Positions 24,857 through 31,848 of a DNA stretch of 64,000 nt are shown one piece after another. This DNA comes from Nonomuraea fuscirosea (lineage in GTDB: Bacteria; Actinomycetota; Actinomycetes; Streptosporangiales; Streptosporangiaceae), in NCBI RefSeq assembly GCF_003001935.1, contig NZ_PVNG01000028.1, positions 62,001-126,000 on the forward strand, given 5' to 3'. The position numbers and the translations under genes were made by a program. The notes under the pieces were generated by a model that did not search any database, had not been told where the DNA came from, and was given only the letters and a program-made list of their open reading frames with translations. Position 1 is the stretch's first letter. Every line of letters begins with the position of its first letter.

Positions 24857-26425
24857 ATGGACGGTCCGGTGCCCCTTTCCAGCCTGGTCTGCGTGCCCGT
24901 GCTGCTGCCGCTGCTGGCGGCGGGGGTGAAGCTGGCGATCGGCGGGCGGCTGCGCCGGCTGCAGTCGCTCATCAGCCTCGTCACGCTCGGCCTCTCGCTC
25001 GCCGTCTCGGTGCTGCTGCTGGTCGCGGCCGACACGAGCGGCCCGCTGGTGACCGACCTGGGCGGCTGGGCGGCCCCGGTCGGGATCTGCCTGGTCGCCG
25101 ACCGGCTCTCCACGCTGGTGCTGGTGGTGTCGTCGGCGGTGACGCTGTGCGTGATGGCGTACTCGGTGGCCAACTCCTACGACGAGCAGGAGCACGACGC
25201 GCCGATGGCGATCTTCCATCCGGCGTTCCTGGTGATGGTGGCGGGGGTGGCGGACGCGTTCCTGTCGGGGGACCTGTTCAACCTGTTCGTGGCGTTCGAG
25301 CTGCTGCTGAGCGGTTCGTACGTGCTGCTCACCTTCGGCGGCACCGAGGCCAGGATCCGGGCGGGGGCCACGTACACGCTCATGGCGCTGGCCTCGTCGA
25401 TGTTGTTCCTGATCGCGCTGGCCATCACCTACGGCGCCACGGGGACGCTGTCGATGGCGCAGCTCGCCGAGCGCTTCGCCACGCTGCCCGAGCAGGTGAA
25501 GCTGATGGTGGAGCTGACGCTGCTGCTGGCGTTCGCGATCAAGGCGGCGATCTTCCCCATGTCGGCGTGGCTGCCCGACTCCTACCCGACCGCGCCCGCC
25601 CCGGCCACGGCCGTGTTCGCCGGGCTGCTCACCAAGGTCGGCGTGTACTCGATCATCCGGCTGGAGGCGCTGCTGTTCCCCAGTGGGCCGGTCTCGACGC
25701 TGCTGATGTGGGTGGCGCTGGCGACCATGCTGACCGGGGTGCTGGGCGCGGTGGCGCAGACCGACATGAAACGGATGCTCTCCTTCACGCTGGTCAGCCA
25801 CATCGGCTACATGGTGTTCGGCGTCGCCCTGTCCACGGTGGCCGGGCTGGCCGGGGCCGTCTTCTACGTGGTGCACCACATCACCGTGCAGACGAGCCTG
25901 TTCCTGGTGGTGGGGATGGTCGAGCGGCGCACCGGCACCACGTCGGTAACCCGGCTGGGCGGGCTGATGCGGGCGGCGCCGCTGATCGCCGTGCTGTTCT
26001 TCGTCCCGGCGATGAACCTGTCGGGCATCCCGCCGATGTCGGGCTTCCTGGGCAAGCTCATGCTGGTGCAGGCGGGGCTGGCCGACGGCGGGTGGCTGCC
26101 GGTCACGCTGGTGGCGGCCGGCCTGGTGACGAGCCTGCTCACGCTGTACGCGGTCGCGAAGGTGTGGGGCAAGGCGTTCTGGCGCGGCCCCCGGGCCGAC
26201 CGCATGGGCCGGGTCGTGGAGAGCGAGGAGGGCACCGGCGAGGACCCGGTGGTGACCACGACCGCGATGCCCGCCGCGCTGCCGCTGTCGGTGGCGGCGC
26301 TGGTCACGCTGGGGCTGTCGTTCACGGTGCTGGCCGGGCCGCTGTCGGCGCTGGCGCAGCGGGCGGCGGCGGAGCTGATGGCGCGCGAGCCGTACATCTC
26401 GGCGGTTCTGGGGAGGCACCCGTGA
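24857..26425 (+). CDS. mnhD: Mrp Na+/H+ antiporter subunit D
   Basis: The 522-aa protein has about fourteen membrane spans and belongs to the NuoN/NuoM-like antiporter family. It shows FNLFVAFELLLSGSYVLLTFGG, KAAIFPMSAWLPDSYPTAPAPATAVFAGLLTKVGVYSI and MKRMLSFTLVSHIGYMVFG, which include the conserved glutamate and lysine of the proton path. It pairs with the A subunit as one of the two large antiporter modules. The ATG at 24857 lies 3 bp after mnhC with GAGGG upstream. Its stop overlaps the first GTG of the triple start-segment repeat leading to mnhE. Confidence 0.95.
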   Translation: MDGPVPLSSLVCVPVLLPLLAAGVKLAIGGRLRRLQSLISLVTLGLSLAVSVLLLVAADTSGPLVTDLGGWAAPVGICLVADRLSTLVLVVSSAVTLCVMAYSVANSYDEQEHDAPMAIFHPAFLVMVAGVADAFLSGDLFNLFVAFELLLSGSYVLLTFGGTEARIRAGATYTLMALASSMLFLIALAITYGATGTLSMAQLAERFATLPEQVKLMVELTLLLAFAIKAAIFPMSAWLPDSYPTAPAPATAVFAGLLTKVGVYSIIRLEALLFPSGPVSTLLMWVALATMLTGVLGAVAQTDMKRMLSFTLVSHIGYMVFGVALSTVAGLAGAVFYVVHHITVQTSLFLVVGMVERRTGTTSVTRLGGLMRAAPLIAVLFFVPAMNLSGIPPMSGFLGKLMLVQAGLADGGWLPVTLVAAGLVTSLLTLYAVAKVWGKAFWRGPRADRMGRVVESEEGTGEDPVVTTTAMPAALPLSVAALVTLGLSFTVLAGPLSALAQRAAAELMAREPYISAVLGRHP

Positions 26426-26496
26426 GGCGGCGGGTCGCGGGGAGGCGTTCGTGAAGCGGCGGGTTGGGGGGAGGCGTCCGTGAAGCGGCGGGTTCT
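26410..26496 (+). promoter_or_regulatory. Triple 29-bp start-segment repeat with two 10-codon micro-ORFs between mnhD and mnhE
   Basis: Three tandem 29-bp units (26410-26438, 26439-26467, 26468-26496) each carry GGGGAGGC, a GTG and AGGCGGCGGGT or AAGCGGCGGGT. GTG 26422 overlaps the mnhD stop and reads ten codons to a TGA overlapping GTG 26451. That one reads ten codons to a TGA overlapping the mnhE GTG at 26480. Confidence 0.65.
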
Positions 26497-27016
26497 GACG
26501 ACGGTGCGGCTCTTCGGGCGGCGGGTGCCGCTGGCGCTGGTGGCCTGGCTGGCGCTGGTGTGGGTGACGTTGTGGGGCGACCTGTCGGCCGGCAACGTGC
26601 TGGGCGGGGTGGTGACCGGGCTGGTGGTGACGTGGCTGCTGCCGCTGCCTGTCCTCGATCCGGGCATCCGGATCCATCCGGTGGGGCTGGTGCGGTTCCT
26701 GCTCTGGTTCGGCTGGGACATGGTGATCTCGACCGTGCGGGTGGTGTTCTGGGTGGCGCATCCCGGCCGGCCGCCGGCGCAGCTGGTGCTGGTGCCGCTG
26801 CGCACGTCGTCCGAGGCCATGACGGTGATCATCATGGTGGCGCTGTCGACCGTGCCCGGCAGCCTGGTGCTGGAGGCCTACCCGAGGGCGCTGATGCTGC
26901 ACGTGCTGGGGCGTCCCGGCGACGTCGCGGACGCCGTGCGGGCGGACGTGACCCGGCTGGAGTCACGCGTCGTGGCCGCGTTCGGCACCCGGAGGGACCG
27001 GAAGGAGCTGGAATGA
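26480..27016 (+). CDS. mnhE: Mrp antiporter subunit E
   Basis: The 178-aa protein has the MrpE pattern: two N-terminal membrane segments (VPLALVAWLALVWVTLWGDL; NVLGGVVTGLVVTWLLPLP), then FLLWFGWDMVISTVRVVFWVAHPG, and a soluble end with the conserved LSTVPGSLVLE. The GTG at 26480 is the third of three repeated starts, each with GGGGAGG. It opens directly into the antiporter subunit frame, MKRRVLTTVRLFGRRVPL. Its stop overlaps the mnhF ATG. Confidence 0.93.
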   Translation: MKRRVLTTVRLFGRRVPLALVAWLALVWVTLWGDLSAGNVLGGVVTGLVVTWLLPLPVLDPGIRIHPVGLVRFLLWFGWDMVISTVRVVFWVAHPGRPPAQLVLVPLRTSSEAMTVIIMVALSTVPGSLVLEAYPRALMLHVLGRPGDVADAVRADVTRLESRVVAAFGTRRDRKELE

Positions 27017-27273
27017 CGTCGGTGTACGCGGTGACGCTCGTCCTGCTGGGGGCCGGGGCGGCGGCCTCGCTCTACCGGGTGGCGCGCGGGCCCTCGATGC
27101 TGGACCGGGCGGTGTCCCTGGACGTGTTCACGTCGCTGTCGATGTGCGGCGTCGGGGCGTTCGCGGTGGCCAGGGATGACTACTCGGACCTGCCGATCCT
27201 GCTGGTGCTGTCGCTGCTGGGGTTCGTCGGGTCGGTGTCGCTGGCCAGATTCTTCGCGGGGAGGTCCCGATGA
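27013..27273 (+). CDS. mnhF: Mrp antiporter subunit F
   Basis: The 86-aa protein contains the MrpF core (YRVARGPSMLDRAVSLDVFTSL) and three hydrophobic stretches. The ATG at 27013 overlaps the mnhE stop (ATGA). It is a small membrane subunit required for assembly and activity of Mrp complexes in other bacteria. Its stop overlaps the ATG of the first micro-ORF leading to mnhG. Confidence 0.93.
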   Translation: MTSVYAVTLVLLGAGAAASLYRVARGPSMLDRAVSLDVFTSLSMCGVGAFAVARDDYSDLPILLVLSLLGFVGSVSLARFFAGRSR

Positions 27274-27343
27274 GTGTCCCGGTGAAGGTCCCGGTGAAGG
27301 TCCGGTGAAGGTCACGGTGAATGTCACGGTGATGACGCGATGA
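27270..27343 (+). promoter_or_regulatory. Two overlapping 12-codon micro-ORFs between mnhF and mnhG
   Basis: ATG 27270 overlaps the mnhF stop and reads 12 codons to a TGA (27306-27308) that overlaps GTG 27305. This reads 12 codons to a TGA (27341-27343) that overlaps the mnhG ATG (27340). The DNA is a degenerate 12-bp repeat around GGTCCCGGTGAA, and the peptides are Val/Lys/Pro/Thr-rich. Confidence 0.6.
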
Positions 27344-27657
27344 GCGCGCTGGACGTGGCCGCGGCGGCCTGCCTGCTGGCGGGCGCGCTGCTGGCACTGT
27401 CGGCCGGGGTCGGCCTGGTGCGCTTCCACAACACGCTGAACCGCATGCACGCCGGCACCAAGCCACAGGTGCTCGGCGTGCTGCTGGTGCTGCTGGCCAT
27501 GTGGCTGCACCGGCCCACCTGGTCGACCGCCGGGCCGCTGCTGCTGGTCGCGATCTCCCAGGTGGTCACCGTGCCGGTGGCGGCGTACATGATCGGGCGG
27601 GCGGCCTACTCGCGGGAGTCGTCCGACGACGACACCGAGCTGCCGGCCGCGGACTGA
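27340..27657 (+). CDS. mnhG: Mrp antiporter subunit G
   Basis: The 105-aa protein has the MrpG pattern, with three hydrophobic helices and the conserved GLVRFHNTLNRMHAGTKPQVLGVLL segment. It completes the A(B)-C-D-E-F-G set, so the operon can encode a full Mrp complex. The ATG at 27340 overlaps the stop of the second upstream micro-ORF. A hairpin terminator shared with the convergent gene begins 7 bp after its stop. Confidence 0.94.
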   Translation: MSALDVAAAACLLAGALLALSAGVGLVRFHNTLNRMHAGTKPQVLGVLLVLLAMWLHRPTWSTAGPLLLVAISQVVTVPVAAYMIGRAAYSRESSDDDTELPAAD

Positions 27658-27663
27658 GCCCCG

Positions 27664-27681
27664 GGCGGGGTCAGCCCCGCC
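27664..27681. terminator. Bidirectional hairpin terminator after mnhG
   Basis: GGCGGGG (27664-27670) and CCCCGCC (27675-27681) pair perfectly around TCAG. It lies between convergent genes and covers the stop of the minus-strand gene. Confidence 0.55.
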
Positions 27682-28201
27682 GGTCGAGCGAACCGGCGTC
27701 CTCGGACCGGCCCTCGTCGTCGGGGGCGTCGCCCGCGGGCCCGTCGCCGGAGCCGTCCTGCCGGTCCAGGGCGGCCTGGCCGAACCACGTCCACAGCGCG
27801 AACGCGGCCAGCAGCCCCGCGGTGACCCAGGCCAGCGTCGCCTCGAACAGGTAGTCGATGACGAACATGGTCGACGTGGTCATCGACACCATCAGCGCGA
27901 GCGCCCCGGCGATGCCGTACAGGTTGGACCGGCGTACCAGCGTCTCCTTGCGCCCCTGCCGGAACAGCACGCGGTGCTGCGCCGTCGGCGCGATGTAGCA
28001 GATCGACGCGACCGCGGCGCTGAGCAGCGCCGCGAAGTAGAGCCACCGGTCGGCCTGGTCCATCCGGGCGAACCCGGTGGAGAAGGGCACGGTGAGCAGG
28101 AACGCGAACAGCACCTGCACACCGGTGACCGCGACCCTGGCGCCCTGGAGCAGCTCGACGAAATTACGATCCGCGCGCTCCTGATCCGACTCGTTCTTCA
28201 A
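27671..28201 (-). CDS. DUF6328-type small membrane protein
   Basis: The 176-aa protein has four hydrophobic segments (VAVTGVQVLFAFLLTVPF; WLYFAALLSAAVASICYIA; LYGIAGALALMVSMTTSTMFVI; LAWVTAGLLAAFALWTWFG) and charged, Asp/Gly-rich ends. The ERADRNFVELLQGARVAVTGVQVLFAFLLT segment is typical of DUF6328 proteins of actinomycetes, whose function is unknown. The TTG at 28201 is chosen because GGGAGG lies five bases upstream. It is convergent with the mrp operon. Function is not inferred. Confidence 0.8.
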   Translation of the reverse strand: MKNESDQERADRNFVELLQGARVAVTGVQVLFAFLLTVPFSTGFARMDQADRWLYFAALLSAAVASICYIAPTAQHRVLFRQGRKETLVRRSNLYGIAGALALMVSMTTSTMFVIDYLFEATLAWVTAGLLAAFALWTWFGQAALDRQDGSGDGPAGDAPDDEGRSEDAGSLDRRG

Positions 28202-28251
28202 CGCCGCCTCCCGCCTTCCACGAGAGACTTCCTCTTCTCTGCCAAAGAGGG

Positions 28252-30282
28252 CTAAAACCTCGGCATGAGAACCTTCGCCGGAGTGATCGGAAGCTCGCGC
28301 ACCCGGTGGCCGGTGGCATGGAAGACGGCGTTGCCGATCGCGGCGGCCGTCCCGACGATGCCGATCTCGCCGATGCCCTTGCTGCCCATCGGGTTGAGCT
28401 CGCCGTCGCGCTCGTCCAGCCAGACCGCCTCCACGTCCCGCACGTCGGCGCAGACGGGGACGTGGTACTGGGCCAGGTCGCGGTGCAGGAAGCCGCCGAA
28501 CTCCGCGTCGGTGAGCGTCTCCTCCATCAGCGCCATGCCCAGGCCCATCGTCATCCCGCCGATGAACTGCGACCTGGCCAGCGTCGGATCCACGATCCGC
28601 CCGGCGGCGAAGACGCCGAGCAGGCGCGCGACGCGGATCTCGCCGGTCACCGAGCTGACCCGCACCTCGGCGAACTGCGCGCCGAAGGCGTGCCTGGCCA
28701 GCTCGGCGTCGCCCTTGATCTCCTCGGTGGTGTCGGCCCGGCCCTCCTTGCCGTCGCGCTTCAGCTCCTCGCAGGCGCGCACGACGGCCGAGCCCCACGA
28801 GGCCGTGCCCATGGACCCGCCCGCCACCGGCGCCCGCGGCAGGTCGCTGTCGCCCAGCTCGACGTGCACCCGCTCCGGCGACACCTCCAGCGTGTCCGCG
28901 GCGATCCTGGTCAGCGCCGTGCGCGCGCCGGTGCCGATGTCGGCGGCGGCCACCTGGACGAGGAAGTCGCCGTCCCGGACGGTCGCCACGGCCTGGCACG
29001 GGCTGCGCCTGGCCGGGTACGTGGAGGCGGCCACGCCGGTCCCGACCAGCCACTCCCCCTCGCGCCTGATCCCCGGCGCCGGGTCGCGGCGCTCCCAGCC
29101 GAACCGGCGGGCGCCCTCGCGCAGGCAGCCGACCAGGTCGCGGGAGCTGAACGGCAGGCCGGTGCCGGGCTCGGTCTCCGCGTCGTTGACGATCCGCAGC
29201 TCGACCGGGTCCAGGCCGGCCGCGTAGGCCAGCTCGTCCATGGCCGACTCCAGCGCGTACATGCCGGGGCACTCCCCCGGGGCGCGCATCCACGACGGCG
29301 TGGCCACGTCCAGCCGGACCAGCCGGTGCGCGGTGCGCAGCGCGGGGGTGGCGTACATGACCCGCCCGGGCACGGTGGTCTGCTCGGCGAACTCGATCAG
29401 GGTGGAGCTCTGCTCGTACGCCACGTGCTCCAGCGCCGTGAGCCGGCCCTGGGCGTCCGCGCCGAGCCGCAGCCGCTGGATGGTGGGCGTGCGGTAGCCG
29501 GTGACGTCGAACATCTGCTGCCGGGTGAGCGCGATCTTGACCGGGCGGCCCACCACCCTGGCGGCCAGCGCGGCCAGCACCGCCTGCGGCCGGGTGGTGC
29601 CCTTCGAGCCGAACCCGCCGCCCACGTGCCTGGAGACCACGCGGACCCGGTCCGGTGGCAGGCCCAGGGCCGTGGCGATCATGTCGCGGCTGGTCGAGGT
29701 GCCCTGCGCGGTGTCGTACACCAGCAACCTGCCCTCCGCGTCCCAGTAGGCCAGCGCGGCGTGCGGCTCCATCGGGTTGTTGTGCAGGACGGGCGTCTCG
29801 TAGGTGACCTCGACGGTGGTCGCGGCCGCGGCCAGGCCCGCCTCGACGTCGCCCTTGCCCGTGTCGGTGGGGAAGCCCGGGTTGACGACGTCGGGCTTGT
29901 AGAGGCCGGGATGGTCGGCGCTCAGGGTGACGTCGTGGTCGTCGGGGTCGTAGTCGACGCGGACGGCCGCGGCGGCGGCGCGGGCGTTCTCGTAGGTGTC
30001 GGCGACGACGGCCGCGACGATCTGCCCGCGGTAGGCGACCTCGCGGTGCTGGAACAGGGCCAGCTCAGGATCGGCGTCCTCGGACATGCGCGGCGGGTCC
30101 TCGCAGGACAGCACGGCCAGCACGCCGGGCGATTCCAGCGCGGGCCCGCCGTCGACGCGCTTGATCCGGCCCTTGGCGATCCGGGACTGGACGGCGCAGG
30201 CGTAGGCGACGCCCTCGGCCGGGTATTCGGCCGCGTACGTGGCCAGCCCCGTGACCTTGACGCGGCCCTCGATGCGGTTCAC
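28252..30282 (-). CDS. Xanthine dehydrogenase-family molybdopterin-binding subunit
   Basis: The 676-aa protein is the large molybdenum-cofactor subunit of an aldehyde oxidase/xanthine dehydrogenase-type hydroxylase. Visible features are NPMEPHAALA, VGGGFGSKG, MRAPGECPGMYALESAMDELA and GSKGIGEIGIVG near the end, with the catalytic glutamate. It acts with the FAD and 2Fe-2S subunits encoded just upstream to hydroxylate an aldehyde or N-heterocycle. The GTG at 30282 follows GGAGGAG by eight bases and overlaps the FAD-subunit stop (GTGA). The protein is closer to the PaoC/YagR type than to true xanthine dehydrogenase; the substrate is unknown. No maturation chaperone (XdhC/PaoD) is adjacent. Confidence 0.9.
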   Translation of the reverse strand: MNRIEGRVKVTGLATYAAEYPAEGVAYACAVQSRIAKGRIKRVDGGPALESPGVLAVLSCEDPPRMSEDADPELALFQHREVAYRGQIVAAVVADTYENARAAAAAVRVDYDPDDHDVTLSADHPGLYKPDVVNPGFPTDTGKGDVEAGLAAAATTVEVTYETPVLHNNPMEPHAALAYWDAEGRLLVYDTAQGTSTSRDMIATALGLPPDRVRVVSRHVGGGFGSKGTTRPQAVLAALAARVVGRPVKIALTRQQMFDVTGYRTPTIQRLRLGADAQGRLTALEHVAYEQSSTLIEFAEQTTVPGRVMYATPALRTAHRLVRLDVATPSWMRAPGECPGMYALESAMDELAYAAGLDPVELRIVNDAETEPGTGLPFSSRDLVGCLREGARRFGWERRDPAPGIRREGEWLVGTGVAASTYPARRSPCQAVATVRDGDFLVQVAAADIGTGARTALTRIAADTLEVSPERVHVELGDSDLPRAPVAGGSMGTASWGSAVVRACEELKRDGKEGRADTTEEIKGDAELARHAFGAQFAEVRVSSVTGEIRVARLLGVFAAGRIVDPTLARSQFIGGMTMGLGMALMEETLTDAEFGGFLHRDLAQYHVPVCADVRDVEAVWLDERDGELNPMGSKGIGEIGIVGTAAAIGNAVFHATGHRVRELPITPAKVLMPRF

Positions 30283-31250
30283 GGTGCGAGCTCCTCCAGC
30301 GTGGCGACGATCAGGTTGCGGGCCAGCGGCACCTTGTAGGCGTTGCGCGGCAGCGGGCCCGCCTGCTCCAGCTCGGTCTCGGCGGCCTGGAGGAACGCCT
30401 CCCCGGTCGCCGGGCCGCCGATGAGGGCCTGTTCCGCGCGCTCGGCCCGCCACGGCACGTGCGCCACGCCGCCGAGCGCGATCCGGCAGCCGGCCACGGC
30501 GCCGTCGCGCACGTCGAGCACGGCGGCGACGGACACCAGCGCGAACGCGAACGACGACCGCTCGCGCACCTTCCGGTAGTGCGAGGCGCCCGGGGGCGGC
30601 GGCGGCAGCTCCACCGCGGTGATCAGGTCACCGGGTTCGAGCACGGTGTCGCGCTCGGGCTCGTCGCCGGGCAGCCGGTGCAGGCCGGGCATGGGGATGA
30701 TCCGGTCGCCGCCGGGCCCGGTGACGTGGACGTCCGCGCCGAGCGCGGCCAGGGCGACGGCCATGTCGGAGGGGTGGGTGGCCACGCAGGCGTCGGACGC
30801 GCCGAGCACGGCCAGGCCGGCGTGGTCGCCCTCGATGGCGGGGCAGCCGGAGCCGGGGCGGCGCTTGTTGCACGGCCTGCTGACGTCCTGGAAGTAGGTG
30901 CAGCGGGTGCGCTGGAGCAGGTTGCCGCCGACGGTCGCGACGTTGCGCACCTGGCCGGAGGCCCCCGCCAGCACCGCCCTGGCCAGCATCGGGTAGCGGC
31001 TCCTGATGACGGGGTGGGCCGCCAGGTCGGTGTTGCGCACGGTGGCGCCGACGCGGACGCGGTCGCCGTCCGTCTGCTCGATCGCGTCGAGCGGCAGGCG
31101 GCTGACGTCGAGCAGCCGTTCCGGCTCGGCGACGCCCAGCTTCATCAGGTCCACGAGGTTGGTGCCGCCGCCCAGGTACATGGTGCCGGGGGCGAAGCCG
31201 CGCACGGCCTCGGCGGGGCTGGCGGCGCGGGCGTACTCGAAGGGCTTCAC
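30279..31250 (-). CDS. Xanthine dehydrogenase-family FAD-binding subunit
   Basis: The 323-aa protein starts VKPFEYARAASPAEAV and carries the FAD-binding GTMYLGGGTNLVDLMKLGV and ASGQVRNVATVGGNLLQRTRC segments. The following FQDVSRPCNKRRPGSGCPA has cysteines matching the extra 4Fe-4S-binding loop of PaoB-type subunits. It transfers electrons from the molybdenum and iron-sulphur centres to the final acceptor. The GTG at 31250 overlaps the stop of the 2Fe-2S gene, and its own stop overlaps the next start, making a tightly coupled three-gene unit. Confidence 0.92.
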   Translation of the reverse strand: MKPFEYARAASPAEAVRGFAPGTMYLGGGTNLVDLMKLGVAEPERLLDVSRLPLDAIEQTDGDRVRVGATVRNTDLAAHPVIRSRYPMLARAVLAGASGQVRNVATVGGNLLQRTRCTYFQDVSRPCNKRRPGSGCPAIEGDHAGLAVLGASDACVATHPSDMAVALAALGADVHVTGPGGDRIIPMPGLHRLPGDEPERDTVLEPGDLITAVELPPPPPGASHYRKVRERSSFAFALVSVAAVLDVRDGAVAGCRIALGGVAHVPWRAERAEQALIGGPATGEAFLQAAETELEQAGPLPRNAYKVPLARNLIVATLEELAP

Positions 31251-31735
31251 CGGGCCACCTCGCCGATCGCGGTGACGATGTTGACGTACGCGCCGCACCG
31301 GCACAGGTTGCCGCTCATGCGTTCCCTGATCTCGTCGGGCGTCAGCCCCGGGTCGGTCAGGAGGTCCTCGGTGATCGCGCTCGGGCCCGGCTCTCCCAGC
31401 ATCCCCTCGGCCGAGCAGAGCTGGCCCGGCGTGCAGTAGCCGCACTGGAAGGCGTCGTGCTCGATGAAGGCCGCCTGCAGCGGGTGCAGCTCGTCGCCGT
31501 CGGCCAGCCCTTCGACGGTGGTGATGTCGCGGTCGTCCACCGCCACGGCCAGCGCCAGGCAGGAGTTGGCCCGGCGGCCGTCGATCAGCACCGTGCAGGC
31601 GCCGCACTGGCCGTGGTCGCAGCCCTTCTTGGCGCCGATGAGGCCGAGTCGTTCGCGGAGCAGGTCGAGCAGCGACATTCGCGGGTCCACGTCCGCCTTG
31701 CGCGGCACGCCGTTCACCCGCAGGGTGATCTCCAT
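31247..31735 (-). CDS. 2Fe-2S subunit of a xanthine dehydrogenase-type enzyme
   Basis: The 162-aa protein has both cluster motifs intact: plant-type ferredoxin cysteines C39, C44, C47 and C59 (KGCDHGQCGACTV) and the alpha-helical domain cysteines C98, C101, C145 and C147 (CGYCTPG; CRCGAY). No twin-arginine signal is visible, so unlike E. coli PaoA the enzyme is probably cytoplasmic. It is the first gene of the minus-strand operon. The 113 bases to the divergent acetate kinase-like gene should hold promoters for both. Confidence 0.94.
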   Translation of the reverse strand: MEITLRVNGVPRKADVDPRMSLLDLLRERLGLIGAKKGCDHGQCGACTVLIDGRRANSCLALAVAVDDRDITTVEGLADGDELHPLQAAFIEHDAFQCGYCTPGQLCSAEGMLGEPGPSAITEDLLTDPGLTPDEIRERMSGNLCRCGAYVNIVTAIGEVAR

Positions 31736-31848
31736 GGCGCTCGACTACCCGACCTGACGACGAGACAACCCATGAGTGCGGCAAAACATGTGACCGTTCG
31801 TCCAAAGATGCCCGTTTTGCTGGGGCGGTCGGGGGTAGCCGGGCGGGC

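Noticed and set aside
21049..26902. Very long open frames on the minus strand across the mrp operon (over 1000 codons each).
   Set aside because: Their translations are Gln/His/Arg/Pro-rich with no family features, the usual antisense shadow of GC-rich genes; the plus-strand frames encode a complete Mrp set.
26464..27273. A single plus-strand frame running through mnhE and into mnhF, suggesting a fused gene.
   Set aside because: The upstream part is low-complexity in the wrong frame; mnhE (26480) and mnhF (27013) each have proper starts and overlap by ATGA.
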